Source: Bacillus subtilis subsp. subtilis
Lineage (GTDB): Bacteria > Pseudomonadota > Gammaproteobacteria > Xanthomonadales > Xanthomonadaceae
Assembly (NCBI GenBank): GCA_021733645.1
Contig: JAHREJ010000047.1
Location: 1-34,507 of the forward strand
DNA length: 34,507 nucleotides
Reading direction: 5' to 3'
Numbering within the stretch: the first letter of the stretch is position 1; each line of letters opens with the position of its first letter. Positions 1 to 10,603 of this stretch are shown one piece after another. Below the pieces are notes generated by a model, which was not told the DNA's origin, searched no databases, and worked only from the letters and a program-made list of their open reading frames with translations. The translations under genes were made by a program, and so were the position numbers.

Positions 1-85
1 TGGCTCGGCTCTACCGGTCAGGGCACAGCCGGGCATGGCTCGGCTCTACCGGTCAGGGCACAGCCGGGCATGGCTCGGCTCTACC
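1..85. repeat. Tandem 35-bp REP/SMAG-like repeat units
   Basis: Two identical 35-bp units (1-35 and 36-70) are followed by the first 14 bases of a third. Each unit junction carries an imperfect palindrome, agccgggc-atg-gctcggct (27-45), followed by ctacc, the complement of the GTAG tetranucleotide typical of Stenotrophomonas/Xanthomonas REP palindromes. The array is cut by the window start, so its full copy number is unknown. It lies downstream of the S9 peptidase gene that ends at 135. Confidence 0.8.
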
Positions 86-101
86 CGGTGCCGATGAGAA
101 A

Positions 102-123
102 GCGCCGCCCCTTGGGGCGGCGC
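102..123 (-). terminator. Intrinsic terminator of the first S9 peptidase gene
   Basis: A perfect 10-bp GC-rich stem (gcgccgcccc 102-111, ggggcggcgc 114-123) with a 2-nt loop lies 12 bases past the stop codon. On the minus strand it is followed by tttctc, so the T tract is short. It probably ends transcription from the minus-strand gene at 135-2198. Confidence 0.65.
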
Positions 124-134
124 CTGGATCGAGG

Positions 135-2198
<2,064 letters not shown>

Positions 2199-2394
2199 CG
2201 GGGTCTCCGCGGGACGGCAAAACGCCGATGTTAGGCCCGCGGGGGTTCACGAGGCAAAGGCCATGGGTCATGGTTGCCCGGCGCGAGGGTCACGCGGCGG
2301 TCGCCTTGCCGCCGCCGGGCGGCCCGCGCGCAGGAGAAAGGTTCTTTTCCCGAGCGGGCTGTATCTTCGCCTGGGTCTGTCGCGAGCTTGTGGG

Positions 2395-2491
2395 CCCCTA
2401 CGCGGCCGGTAAGCCCCTGGCGCAAATGTCCCCCGGCCGCGGGGCGGCCTCCTCCTTTATTTTGCCCAGGAGCTTACCGGCCGCGTAGGGG
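2395..2491. repeat. Composite element copy A, type-1 hairpin
   Basis: The 26-nt arms at 2395-2420 and 2466-2491 are inverted repeats with one mismatch (25/26). The 45-nt core holds the box aatgtcccccgg, an inner palindrome ggccgc-ggg-gcggcc and the box cctcctccttta. The same arm type (ccgg..agc.cctgg) and the same core occur at 10211-10315 and 16280-16385. No coding function is supported; reading frames through it are chance products of high GC. Confidence 0.85.
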
Positions 2492-2530
2492 CTCGGCTTG
2501 CGGCGTGCAGGCGGAAGCCAGGCTTTTCTT

Positions 2531-2662
2531 GCGGTGGTCGGTGGGTCGGGCGCTGGGGCCCCTTGCCCTTGGAGGCGAACTAAAGGAGGAGGCCGCGACG
2601 CGGCCGGGGGACATTCGCCGGAAAGGGCAAGGGGCCCCAGCGCCCGACCCACCGACCACCGC
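2531..2662. repeat. Composite element copy A, type-2 hairpin (perfect 40-bp arms)
   Basis: The 40-nt arms at 2531-2570 and 2623-2662 are perfect inverted repeats. They enclose the same core in the opposite orientation to the neighbouring type-1 hairpin: taaaggaggagg, inner palindrome ggccgcg-a-cgcggcc, then ccgggggacatt. The arm motif cggtgggtcgggcgctggg recurs in the type-2 hairpins at 10372-10477 and 16125-16218. Together with 2395-2491 it forms one composite element whose conserved flanks reach about 2350 and 2725. Confidence 0.87.
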
Positions 2663-2725
2663 GCCGAAAAAGATCCAAAGCGCACTTCCGCTTCTGCTTG
2701 CCCCGCATATGGGCGAAGAACCAAG

Positions 2726-2751
2726 AAAAACCCCGCCGCAGCGGGGTTTTT
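2726..2751 (-). terminator. Intrinsic terminator of the OPT transporter gene
   Basis: A perfect 11-bp stem (aaaaaccccgc 2726-2736, gcggggttttt 2741-2751) with a 4-nt loop starts 20 bases past the stop codon at 2772. The A and T tracts on both sides make it a strong terminator that could work in both directions. Composite repeat A begins immediately beyond it. Confidence 0.9.
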
Positions 2752-2771
2752 CATCGATCAGGCCTGGATGT

Positions 2772-4742
2772 TCAAACCTTGCCGCCGGACCGCTTGCCGG
2801 TGCGGTAGATCAGCCAGCCCACCAGGAACAGCACGGCCAGGCCGATCCACTGCGCGCCCGGCAGGTGGAACGGCAGCGCCAGTACATCGGCGCGGCTGCT
2901 GATCACGATCGGCACGGCGATGGCGATGCCCATCAGCGCCTCGCCGGTGATCAGGCCGGCGGCGAACAGCACGCCCGGCTTGTGCACGCGGTCGCGGCCT
3001 TCTTCATCGTCGGCACGCACCTTGTGGAAGCGCTCGACCAGGTAGGAAATCAGGCCACCGAGGAAGATCGGCACCATCAGTTCCAGCGGCAGGTAGATAC
3101 CGATCGCCGCGGCCAGCACCGGCACGCGGAAGCGTGCGTTGCGCGACTTCAGCCAGCTGTCGAAAGCGATGATCGCCGCGCCCACGACCGCGCCGATGCC
3201 AATGAAGGTCCACGGCAGCTCACCACCGAACAGGCCCTTGGCCACCGAGGCCATCAGGTTGGCCTGCGGCGCCGCCAGGGCGTTGGGGTGCAGGTCGCTC
3301 TTGACGCCGATGCCGTAGGCGGTGGCCAGCAGGTTCAACACCGGGGCCATGATCAGCGCGCACGAGAACGCGCCGATGCCGAGCATCAGCTGCTGCTTCC
3401 ACGGCGTGGCGCCGACGATGTAACCGGCCTTGAGGTCCTGCAGGTTGTCACCGCCCACCGCCGCCGCGCAGCACACCACCGCGCCGATCATGATCGCGGC
3501 CACCGCACCCAGCGGCGCCCCGCCGACGCCGACCGGCTTGAGGCCATCGGCGCCGAGCAGCACCACCAGCACCGCCGAGGCGAACAGGATGGTGGAAATG
3601 GTGATGCCCGAAACCGGGTTGTTGGACGAGCCGATCAGGCCGGCCAGGTAGGCCGACACCGAAACGAACAGGAAGCCGGCGACGATCATGATGAGGGTCA
3701 TCGGGATCGACACGTGCCACTGGCCGACGATGGCCTGGTACAGGGCCAGCAGCGGCAGGGTGAACACCACCAGTGCCACCAGCATCCACTTCATCGGCAG
3801 GTCGCGCTCGGTGTGCGCCAGCGCCGGGCCACCGCTCTTGCGGGCAGCGGCAAAGCCACTCTTGACGCCACTGAGCAGCGACTTGCGCAGCGAAATCAAC
3901 GTCCATACGCCGCCGATCAGCATCGCGCCCACGCCCAGGTAGCGCATCTTCGCGCCCCAGATGGCGAAGGCCGCTTCGGTGGAACTGGCCGTGGCGATCG
4001 AGGCGGCCAGGCCCGGATCGGCGTTCATGAAGAATGCCTGATACAGCGGAATGGCGATGTGCCAGGTCAGGATCGAACCGGACACCACCACGATGCCGAC
4101 ATTCAGGCCGACGATGTAGCCCACGCCCAGCAGCGCCGGGGACAGGTTGGTGCCGATGAAGGCGGTGATCTTGGAGCTGCCGACGTAGGCCGAGGTGGCC
4201 CATGCATCGGGGATCAGGCGCAGGCCGCTTTCGGCAGCCAGCTTCACGAACGCACCGATCACCGCCGACACGGCCAGGATCTTCAGGCCCGGACCGGGGT
4301 TCTCACCGGCCTTGAGCACTTCGGCGGCGGCCTTGCCTTCGGGGAAGGGCAGCGGATCTTCCACGATCATCGAGCGCCGCAACGGCACCGAGAACAGCAC
4401 GCCCAGCAGGCCACCGAGACCGGCGATGCCCAGCACCCACCAGTACTTGAAGTCCGGCCAGTACCCCATGATCACCAGCGCGGGGATGGTGAAGATGACG
4501 CCGGCGGCGATCGACGAGCCGGCCGAGGCGCCGGTCTGGACGATGTTGTTTTCAAGAATGGTGCCACCGCCCAGCAGGCGCAGCACGCCCATGGAAATCA
4601 CCGCGGCGGGAATGGCGGTGGCGATGGTCAGGCCTGCGAACAGACCGAGGTAGGCGTTGGCGGCCGACAGAATCACCGCCAGCACGATGGCAAGCACCAC
4701 CGCACGGAAAGTGAGCTGGCGTGGCGCAGCGTCGTTGTTCAT
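2772..4742 (-). CDS. OPT family oligopeptide transporter
   Basis: A 656-residue integral membrane protein of the oligopeptide transporter (OPT) family. The N-terminal part (LTFRAVVLAIVLAVILSAANAYLG) is typical of the bacterial OPT branch. About 14-16 hydrophobic segments run through the whole length. Family knowledge suggests proton-driven uptake of oligopeptides or metal chelates across the inner membrane; the substrate cannot be read from sequence. The ATG at 4742 is preferred over one at 4760 because AGGGG sits about 7 bases before it. It is divergent from the DUF1624 gene and flanked by S9 peptidase genes, consistent with peptide use. Confidence 0.92.
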   Translation of the reverse strand: MNNDAAPRQLTFRAVVLAIVLAVILSAANAYLGLFAGLTIATAIPAAVISMGVLRLLGGGTILENNIVQTGASAGSSIAAGVIFTIPALVIMGYWPDFKYWWVLGIAGLGGLLGVLFSVPLRRSMIVEDPLPFPEGKAAAEVLKAGENPGPGLKILAVSAVIGAFVKLAAESGLRLIPDAWATSAYVGSSKITAFIGTNLSPALLGVGYIVGLNVGIVVVSGSILTWHIAIPLYQAFFMNADPGLAASIATASSTEAAFAIWGAKMRYLGVGAMLIGGVWTLISLRKSLLSGVKSGFAAARKSGGPALAHTERDLPMKWMLVALVVFTLPLLALYQAIVGQWHVSIPMTLIMIVAGFLFVSVSAYLAGLIGSSNNPVSGITISTILFASAVLVVLLGADGLKPVGVGGAPLGAVAAIMIGAVVCCAAAVGGDNLQDLKAGYIVGATPWKQQLMLGIGAFSCALIMAPVLNLLATAYGIGVKSDLHPNALAAPQANLMASVAKGLFGGELPWTFIGIGAVVGAAIIAFDSWLKSRNARFRVPVLAAAIGIYLPLELMVPIFLGGLISYLVERFHKVRADDEEGRDRVHKPGVLFAAGLITGEALMGIAIAVPIVISSRADVLALPFHLPGAQWIGLAVLFLVGWLIYRTGKRSGGKV

Positions 4743-4980
4743 GGATGCCCCTGATGGCAAAAAATCTGGTCCACGCTAGCGTTCATGTCCGGGCAAGTCC
4801 AGCGGGTAGTGCCGGCCGCGGGCCGCAACCACGCACGCCGGGACGAAGCCCGCTGCTGGCTGCCGCGCGCGGGCCCCGGTCCCTCCGGCGTGCCAACGGC
4901 CCGGATCGGCAAACCGGGCGCGTCGCGGGCATCGCCGCATTGTTATGTTATATCCTGTCACGCCACCGACCGGAGCGCCC
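4743..4980. other. Divergent intergenic region with a possible -10 element
   Basis: This GC-rich spacer separates the OPT and DUF1624 genes. The only AT-rich patch, attgttatgttatatcc (4940-4956), contains -10-like hexamers (tatgtt, ttatat) just before the GTG at 4981. No clear -35 was identified. If the patch is a promoter, the ATG at 4945 lies inside it and cannot be the start of the downstream gene. Confidence 0.35.
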
Positions 4981-6129
4981 GTGGCCCCCGCCTCTCCCCG
5001 CCTGACCTCCATCGACCAGTTGCGCGGCACGGTGATCGTGCTGATGCTGCTCGACCACGTGCGCGAAACCTTTTATCTGCACGCGCAGGTGGGCGACCCG
5101 ATGGCGGTGGACACGGTTGAACCGGCGCTGTTCGTCAGCCGCCTGCTGGCCCACCTGTGCGCGCCGGTGTTCGTGCTGCTCACCGGTCTGTCGGCCTGGC
5201 TGTATGGCAGCGGCCAGGCGCAGGGCAAGCGCGCGGCGGCAGCGTTCCTGCTCAAGCGCGGGCTGTTCCTGGTGGCCTTGGAGGTGCTGGTGGTCAATGC
5301 GGCCTGGACCCTGCAGTTCCCGCCGAGCGTGATCTACCTGCAGGTGATCTGGGCGATCGGGCTGAGCATGATCGCCCTGGCCGGGCTGCTCTGGCTGCCG
5401 CGCAGCGGGCTGGTCGCCCTGGCGCTGGTACTGATTGCCGGGCACAACCTGCTGGATGGCGTGCACGTGGAGGGCAACGGCCCGCTGGCGCTGCTGTGGA
5501 AGGTGCTGCACCAGCGCGATTGGATCACGGTGGGCGAACACCTGCGCCTGCGCACCTCCTACCCGGTGCTGCCGTGGATCGGGGTGATCGCGTTGGGCTA
5601 TGCACTGGGTCCGTGGTTCACGCGCGGCGGCGATGCGCAACTGCGCCAGCAGCGGCTGGTGTGGGCCGGTGCCGGGGCATTGCTGGGCTTTGCGGTGCTG
5701 CGTGGGTTGAACGTCTACGGCGATGCGCCGTGGCAGGCACTGGGCAGCGCCGGGCAGACGCTGATGAGCATCGTCAATGTCACCAAGTACCCGCCGTCGC
5801 TGCTGTTCCTGCTGCTCACCCTTGGCATCGGGCTGCTGGTGCTGCGGTTGTACGAGCGCCCGGCGCTGGCAAGGGCACTGGCCCCGTTGGCCAACATCGG
5901 CGCGGCGCCGATGTTTTTCTATCTGCTGCACCTGTATGTGCTGAAGCTGCTGTATGTGCTGGCCGAACGCACTTGGGGCAGCACGCACGGGGCGTACTTC
6001 GGGGTGGACCATGTGGCCACGCTGTGGGCGATCACCGCCGCGCTGGCGGTGGCGCTGTACTGGCCCACCCGGGCATTCGCGCGACTGAAGGCGCGGCGGC
6101 GGGATGTGGCGTGGTTGCGGTACCTGTAG
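4981..6129 (+). CDS. DUF1624 / HGSNAT-like multi-pass membrane protein
   Basis: A protein of 382 residues if it starts at GTG 4981, or 394 from ATG 4945. GTG is preferred because GGAG lies about 6 bases upstream, while the ATG sits in an AT-rich promoter-like patch without a ribosome site. The N-terminal motif RLTSIDQLRG followed by VIVLMLLDHVRETFY is the signature of the DUF1624 family, related to heparan-alpha-glucosaminide N-acetyltransferase catalytic domains. About ten transmembrane helices follow. These proteins are thought to acylate sugars across membranes, but the bacterial members are mostly untested, so the function is open. It is separated from the downstream POT transporter gene by a REP palindrome. 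Confidence 0.85.
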   Translation: MAPASPRLTSIDQLRGTVIVLMLLDHVRETFYLHAQVGDPMAVDTVEPALFVSRLLAHLCAPVFVLLTGLSAWLYGSGQAQGKRAAAAFLLKRGLFLVALEVLVVNAAWTLQFPPSVIYLQVIWAIGLSMIALAGLLWLPRSGLVALALVLIAGHNLLDGVHVEGNGPLALLWKVLHQRDWITVGEHLRLRTSYPVLPWIGVIALGYALGPWFTRGGDAQLRQQRLVWAGAGALLGFAVLRGLNVYGDAPWQALGSAGQTLMSIVNVTKYPPSLLFLLLTLGIGLLVLRLYERPALARALAPLANIGAAPMFFYLLHLYVLKLLYVLAERTWGSTHGAYFGVDHVATLWAITAALAVALYWPTRAFARLKARRRDVAWLRYL

Positions 6130-6163
6130 ATCGGCGTGCAGCCGGGCATGGCCCGGCGCTACC
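6126..6163. repeat. REP/SMAG-like palindrome
   Basis: GTAGA at 6126-6130 is followed by a perfect 7-bp stem (gccgggc 6141-6147, gcccggc 6151-6157) around atg, and then gctacc. It is related to the tandem units at 1-85. It overlaps the DUF1624 stop codon and precedes the POT transporter start. Confidence 0.75.
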
Positions 6164-6243
6164 GGCAGCGGCCACAGCCGGCACGGCCGACCGCCGGCCC
6201 CGGGCCTATACTCGCTCCCCCGCTGTCTGCCCCTTCCGCCCTG

Positions 6244-8016
6244 ATGACCGCAGCCGCCCTGCCCGCTTCCGCCGCCACCGCCTCCGACGACTTCCTTGGC
6301 CACCCCAAGGGCGTGTATGTCTGCTTCTTCACCGAGATGTGGGAGCGGTTCTCCTTCTACGGCATGAAGGCGCTGCTGCTGCTGTACCTCACCAAGTACC
6401 ACCTGTTCGGCGACAAGGCCGGGCTGGACCTGCTGGGGGCCTACGGCGGGCTGGTGTACTGCATCCCGGTGTTCGGCGGGCTGCTGGCCGACCGCTGGCT
6501 GGGCATGCGCAAGGCGGTGGTGTTCGGCGGCGTGCTGCTGGTGCTGGGCCACCTGGGCATGGCCTTCGAAGGCCACGCAGCCACCCGCATCGACGGCCAG
6601 GTGGTGCGCGATGACGCCGCGCTGGGCATCACCTACCTGTCGCTGGCGCTGATCATCATGGGCGTGGGCTTCCTCAAGCCCAACATCTCCACCATCGTCG
6701 GCAAGCTGTACCCGGAAAACGACCCGCGCCGCGACTCGGGCTTTTCACTGTTCTACGCCGGCATCAACCTGGGCGCCCTGTTCGCCTCGCTGGTGTGCGG
6801 CTTCCTTGGCGAAGCCTACGGTTGGAAGTACGGCTTTGGCGCGGCCGGGATCGGCATGGTGGTCGGCCTGGGCATGTTCCTGTGGGGCCAGAAGTACCTG
6901 CAGGGCCATGCCGAACCCACCGATGTGCCGGCGCTGCGCCAGCGCGTGCTGGGCATCCGCCGCGAGTGGCTGATCTATGCGCTGGCCGTGGTCGGGGTGA
7001 TTCCGGTGGCCGCGCTGATGTGGGCCGCAGCCAATGGCGCGTTCGCGCTGGGCGGTGAAATCAGCCTGGCACTGATGCTGATGATCGTGGTGCTTGGCGG
7101 GGTGCTGCTGTGGTTTGCCTGGTTCACCGGCACCCGCTGCACACCGGTACAGCGCCAGCAGATGATTGCGTTGATGGCGCTGATCTTCATGGCGCTGGTG
7201 TTCTTCACCCTGTACGAGCAGACCTACGGTTCGTGGGTGACCTTTACCGACCGGCTGCTGACCAAGGACCTGGTGCCGTCGCTGGTGATCCAGGGCGGCA
7301 CGCCGCTGCCGTGGTCGATCGCCTCGCTGCTGCTGGCCCCGCTGGGCTTCGTGGTGGCCGCGCGGCTGTCCGAGCGCAACCCCGGTTCGAGCGCCCCGCG
7401 CACCCTGTTCGTGGGCATCGTGGCGCTGATGCTGGTGATGCTGATCCGCGACTGCCTGGTGATCCCGCAGACCGCCGGTTCGCTGACCTACCTGGGCGGG
7501 CTGTTCCTGGTGGTGCTGGCACCGCTGTTCGCCACGCTGTGGGCGTGGCTGGACCGCCGCCGCCTGGACCCGTCCAAGCCGCTGAAGTCCTCGTTCGGAC
7601 TGATCTTCGCCGCGCTCTCCTTCGTGCCGCTGGCCCTGGCCGCGCAGCAGGTGGGTGCGACCGGGCAGATGGCCAGCGTGTGGTGGCTGGTGCTGGCCTA
7701 CCTGATCCTGGAAATCGGCGAGATGTGCCTGTCGCCGGTGGGTCTGTCGGCGGTGACCCAGCTGGCGGCGCCGCGCGTGGTCAGCCTGATGATGGGCACC
7801 TGGTTCCTGGCCACCGCATTTTCTGAAACGCTGGCCGCGCTGTTCGGCAAGCTGGCCGCCATCGAGGTGCCGGAAGGCGAAACGATGAACATCGCCAGTG
7901 CCGCGGCCAGCTACGAGCATCTGTTCTGGCTGCTGATGTGGATCGGGTTGGGCTGCGCGGCGGTGGCGCTGGCGTGCTCGCCGCTGCTGAAGAAGATGAT
8001 GCACGGGGTGAAGTAA
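6244..8016 (+). CDS. POT/PTR family proton-dependent peptide transporter
   Basis: A 590-residue MFS-type transporter of the proton-dependent oligopeptide transporter family. Family motifs are visible near the N-terminus: the proton-coupling ExxER motif in EMWERFSFYG, followed by GGLLADRWLG, and the PTR2 signature in FSLFYAGINLGAL. About 12-14 membrane segments are present. It probably imports di- and tripeptides with protons. The ATG at 6244 is chosen because an upstream in-frame ATG at 6136 would translate the REP palindrome, and the family starts shortly before the FLGHPKG segment. It converges on the second S9 peptidase gene, sharing a terminator. Placement between two peptidase genes fits peptide scavenging. 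Confidence 0.93.
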   Translation: MTAAALPASAATASDDFLGHPKGVYVCFFTEMWERFSFYGMKALLLLYLTKYHLFGDKAGLDLLGAYGGLVYCIPVFGGLLADRWLGMRKAVVFGGVLLVLGHLGMAFEGHAATRIDGQVVRDDAALGITYLSLALIIMGVGFLKPNISTIVGKLYPENDPRRDSGFSLFYAGINLGALFASLVCGFLGEAYGWKYGFGAAGIGMVVGLGMFLWGQKYLQGHAEPTDVPALRQRVLGIRREWLIYALAVVGVIPVAALMWAAANGAFALGGEISLALMLMIVVLGGVLLWFAWFTGTRCTPVQRQQMIALMALIFMALVFFTLYEQTYGSWVTFTDRLLTKDLVPSLVIQGGTPLPWSIASLLLAPLGFVVAARLSERNPGSSAPRTLFVGIVALMLVMLIRDCLVIPQTAGSLTYLGGLFLVVLAPLFATLWAWLDRRRLDPSKPLKSSFGLIFAALSFVPLALAAQQVGATGQMASVWWLVLAYLILEIGEMCLSPVGLSAVTQLAAPRVVSLMMGTWFLATAFSETLAALFGKLAAIEVPEGETMNIASAAASYEHLFWLLMWIGLGCAAVALACSPLLKKMMHGVK

Positions 8017-8034
8017 CCCGGTTGATGCCCCACC

Positions 8035-8068
8035 AACAACAACGGCACCTCGCGGTGCCGTTGTTGTT
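8035..8068. terminator. Bidirectional intrinsic terminator
   Basis: A perfect 15-bp stem (8035-8049 and 8054-8068) with loop tcgc has AT-rich stem ends that give a T-rich tail in both directions. It lies between the convergent POT transporter and S9 peptidase genes and should serve both. Confidence 0.92.
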
Positions 8069-8086
8069 TTCAGCCTCGCGCTGCGA

Positions 8087-10060
8087 TCAGGGCTGCGCCG
8101 GCTTGCCGGCCGCAGCGGTTTCCCCACCCAGATGGCGGGACAGGAACGCCAGCAGCTTGCTGTAATACTCACGGCGATGCGGGTCGGTGTAGAAGCCGTG
8201 ACCTTCGGTGGAGTAGTACAGCGACTCCACCGGCACGCCGGCCTTGTTCAAGGCCGCTTCCATGCGCTTGGTGTGCTGGATCGGGGCACGCTGGTCTTCG
8301 CCGCCGGCGGCCAGGAACACCGGCACCTTGATCTGCGCGGCCAGGTTGACCGGTGACATCGGCCCCAGCTTCTGCGGATCGCCCAGCCATTGCTTGAGGT
8401 AGGTTTCGCCCGAACCCCGGCTCTGGATATCGCCATTGGTGAACATCATCGGCAGGTCGTACACGCCTACGTAGCCGGCCGCGCACTTGTACAGCGACGG
8501 TTCCTTGGCCGCGCCCATCAGCGCGGCGTAGCCCCCGTAACTGGCGCCGTAGATACAGATGCGCGCGGGATCGGCGTGGCCCTGGGCGATGGCCCAGCGG
8601 GTGGCGTCGGTGAGGTCGTCCTGCATGGCCCCGCCCCACTGGCGCGCGCCGGCCGAGCGGTAAGCGCGCCCGAAGTTGCCCGAACCACGGAAGTTGAGCT
8701 GCAGCACGGCGTAACCGGCTGCGGCCAGCAACTGCGGTTCGATGTCGTAGCTGCCGTCGTCGAAGACGCCGAACGGGCCGCCGTGCGGCAGCACCACCAT
8801 CGGCAGCTTGGTGCCGGCCTTGCCCGCAGGCACGGTGAGGAACCCGTTGAGTTCCAGCCCGTCGCGCGCCTTCAATGCCACCGGCGTCACCTTGGCCGAG
8901 GTACTGGCATCGACCCAGCTGCTGCGGCTGATCAGGTGCTCGGCCTTCTTGGTGTCGGTATTGAAGATGTAGAAGTCGCCGGGATTCTGCCCCGACCAGG
9001 CTTCAATCAACAACTGCTTGCCGTCGCGGGTGCTGGAGGTGATGTAGATGGCATCGCCACCGAACGCCGCTTCCAGGCTGCGATACAGCCGCGCGTCGGC
9101 CGAGGCTTCATCGAAGAAACGGGTACGCGGCTTGTCGCCCAGGTACAACGCACCCACTGGAATCGACGTACCAGGACGGCGGATGATCCGGCTCGGGTCC
9201 ACCTGTGAGTCGCGCAGCAGCGCCGTGCGCTTGCCGCTGGCCGGGTCCCACGACAGGATCACGTCCGGGCCCTGGTCCTGCTCACTGCTGAAGTAGGCCA
9301 GCGTGTTGTCGGCCGAGAAGCCGATGGCCTGTTCGATGCGGTCGTTGACCGCCTCATCGTTGACCAGCTTCCAGGTGTCGCCCACCGCCTCGCGGTAATA
9401 GAGCTTGTTGACGTTGTCCGCACCGGCGCCGTGGGCGAACCGGACCTGGCCGGCATTGTCGGTGGTGAAGTCGGCGCGGCGCACCGGCGAGCGCGCGATG
9501 GTGACGCGGCGGCCGGACTGCACGTCGAGGCGATCGACGCGGGTGAACGGGTCTTCGGCGAACGGCCAGATCGAGACCAGTACGTTGCGGTCGTCCTGCG
9601 GCAGCTCATCGAACATGAAGGCGGCCACGGTTTCGACTTTCTTGGGCTGGATGCGCGTGCCCGGGCCATTGCCTTCCACGCGGTAGCCGACCAGCAGTTC
9701 GCCACGGCCGCCATCGGCATTCATGGCGTACAGCTCGCCGGTCAGGCGCGGCTGGTCCAGCGAGCCCATTTTTTCGGCCAGGCCGATCAGGACCCGTTCG
9801 CGGTTGACCCAGTCGAACTGGGTGGCATGGTTCTTCGGCGGCGGCACGAAGGAGCCGACGATCTTGCCATCCGAACGGCGCAGGATCGCCAGCGCGGTAC
9901 GGTCTTCCATCGGCACGGTGGCCGCGTAGTAGTCGCCCTCCGGCGAAATCTTGATATCGGTGAACTGGTCGCGCTTCAGATAGCGCTCCAGATCCACTGC
10001 GGTGGCCTGTCCGGCCAGCATCCCCATGGCGATCAACGCCACCCCTTTCAACGTGCGCAT
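8087..10060 (-). CDS. Second secreted S9 family peptidase
   Basis: A 657-residue protein with a signal peptide (about 1-21). A beta-propeller-like N-terminal part is followed by an alpha/beta-hydrolase domain of the prolyl oligopeptidase type. The triad is Ser507 in GASYGG, Asp589 in GGEDQRAP and His621 in EGHGFY. An HGGPFG motif precedes the nucleophile. The start at 10060 is chosen over 10114 because the purine-rich run ggggagaagg directly precedes it and the signal peptide then begins properly with MRTLKG. It probably hydrolyses short peptides in the periplasm. It is only distantly similar to the first S9 peptidase (135-2198), so it is a separate subfamily rather than a recent duplicate. 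Confidence 0.93.
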   Translation of the reverse strand: MRTLKGVALIAMGMLAGQATAVDLERYLKRDQFTDIKISPEGDYYAATVPMEDRTALAILRRSDGKIVGSFVPPPKNHATQFDWVNRERVLIGLAEKMGSLDQPRLTGELYAMNADGGRGELLVGYRVEGNGPGTRIQPKKVETVAAFMFDELPQDDRNVLVSIWPFAEDPFTRVDRLDVQSGRRVTIARSPVRRADFTTDNAGQVRFAHGAGADNVNKLYYREAVGDTWKLVNDEAVNDRIEQAIGFSADNTLAYFSSEQDQGPDVILSWDPASGKRTALLRDSQVDPSRIIRRPGTSIPVGALYLGDKPRTRFFDEASADARLYRSLEAAFGGDAIYITSSTRDGKQLLIEAWSGQNPGDFYIFNTDTKKAEHLISRSSWVDASTSAKVTPVALKARDGLELNGFLTVPAGKAGTKLPMVVLPHGGPFGVFDDGSYDIEPQLLAAAGYAVLQLNFRGSGNFGRAYRSAGARQWGGAMQDDLTDATRWAIAQGHADPARICIYGASYGGYAALMGAAKEPSLYKCAAGYVGVYDLPMMFTNGDIQSRGSGETYLKQWLGDPQKLGPMSPVNLAAQIKVPVFLAAGGEDQRAPIQHTKRMEAALNKAGVPVESLYYSTEGHGFYTDPHRREYYSKLLAFLSRHLGGETAAAGKPAQP

Positions 10061-10210
10061 CCTTCTCCCCTGTACATCCGGACACCCTGTCCGGGTGGCC
10101 GATTCTAGGCGCAAGGTGGCCGCTGGAACCAGTGGCGCATGCGACAGCAGGAAAGGTTCCTGCTCTGCGTTGTGGTGGCGTCTTCGTTTTGGACTGCCGC
10201 AAGCGTGAGG

Positions 10211-10315
10211 GCCCCGTAGCGACCGGCGGGCCCCTGCGCAAATGTCCCCCGGCCGATGCCTGCGGCGACGACCGCCTCCTTTACTTTGCCAGGAGCCCGC
10301 CGGCCGCTACGGGGC
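10211..10315. repeat. Composite element copy B, type-1 hairpin
   Basis: The 26-nt arms at 10211-10236 and 10290-10315 pair at 24 of 26 positions. They carry the tetranucleotide GTAG in gccccgtagcgaccgg. The core has the box aatgtcccccgg, an inner imperfect palindrome around ctgc, and a box ending cctcctttactttgc. It matches the type-1 hairpins of copies A and C in arm layout and core, although the arm bases differ. Confidence 0.85.
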
Positions 10316-10371
10316 TCGGCTGCGGTATGCGCACAGTAACGCGGGCAACGCTGTGGGACGCCGATGGGCCC

Positions 10372-10477
10372 AGCGCTGGGACCGCGTTGCTCTTGCCGGC
10401 GAATGTCCCCCGGCGTCGGCCTGCGGCCGCCCCCTCCTCCCTTACTTCGCGCGCAAGGGCAACGCGGTCCCAGCGCT
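10372..10477. repeat. Composite element copy B, type-2 hairpin
   Basis: The 25-nt arms at 10372-10396 and 10453-10477 pair with one mismatch. The core is gaatgtcccccggc, an inner hairpin (gtcggcctgcggccg region) and ccctcctcccttacttcgc. Downstream, the flank cgtgcttgccacgcgaag is shared, inverted, with copy C (16060-16080). Conserved flanks of the whole copy B reach about 10147 and 10548. Confidence 0.85.
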
Positions 10478-10549
10478 CGACCCACCGGCTGTCGCGCCCC
10501 AAGAAATGAGCGTGCGCTTCGTGCTTGCCACGCGAAGGGAAGAAGACGC

Positions 10550-10577
10550 AAAAAAAATGGCACCGCAAGCGGTGCCA
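10550..10577 (-). terminator. Intrinsic terminator of the lysE-type gene
   Basis: A 9-bp stem (tggcaccgc 10558-10566, gcggtgcca 10569-10577) is followed on the minus strand by eight T residues (10550-10557 as A). It lies 27 bases past the stop codon. Composite repeat B begins right after it. Confidence 0.93.
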
Positions 10578-10603
10578 CTCCAGGCATGCACCGAGGAGAG
10601 AGT

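Noticed and set aside
2395..2662. CRISPR array or insertion sequence at the paired hairpins
   Set aside because: There are no regularly spaced short direct repeats with spacers, no cas genes, and no transposase; the inverted repeats are hairpin arms with a short core.
2274..4754. 826-codon plus-strand frame over the OPT gene and repeat A
   Set aside because: The product is His/Gln/Arg-rich antisense-like sequence and crosses two hairpins and a terminator; the OPT membrane protein on the other strand is clear.
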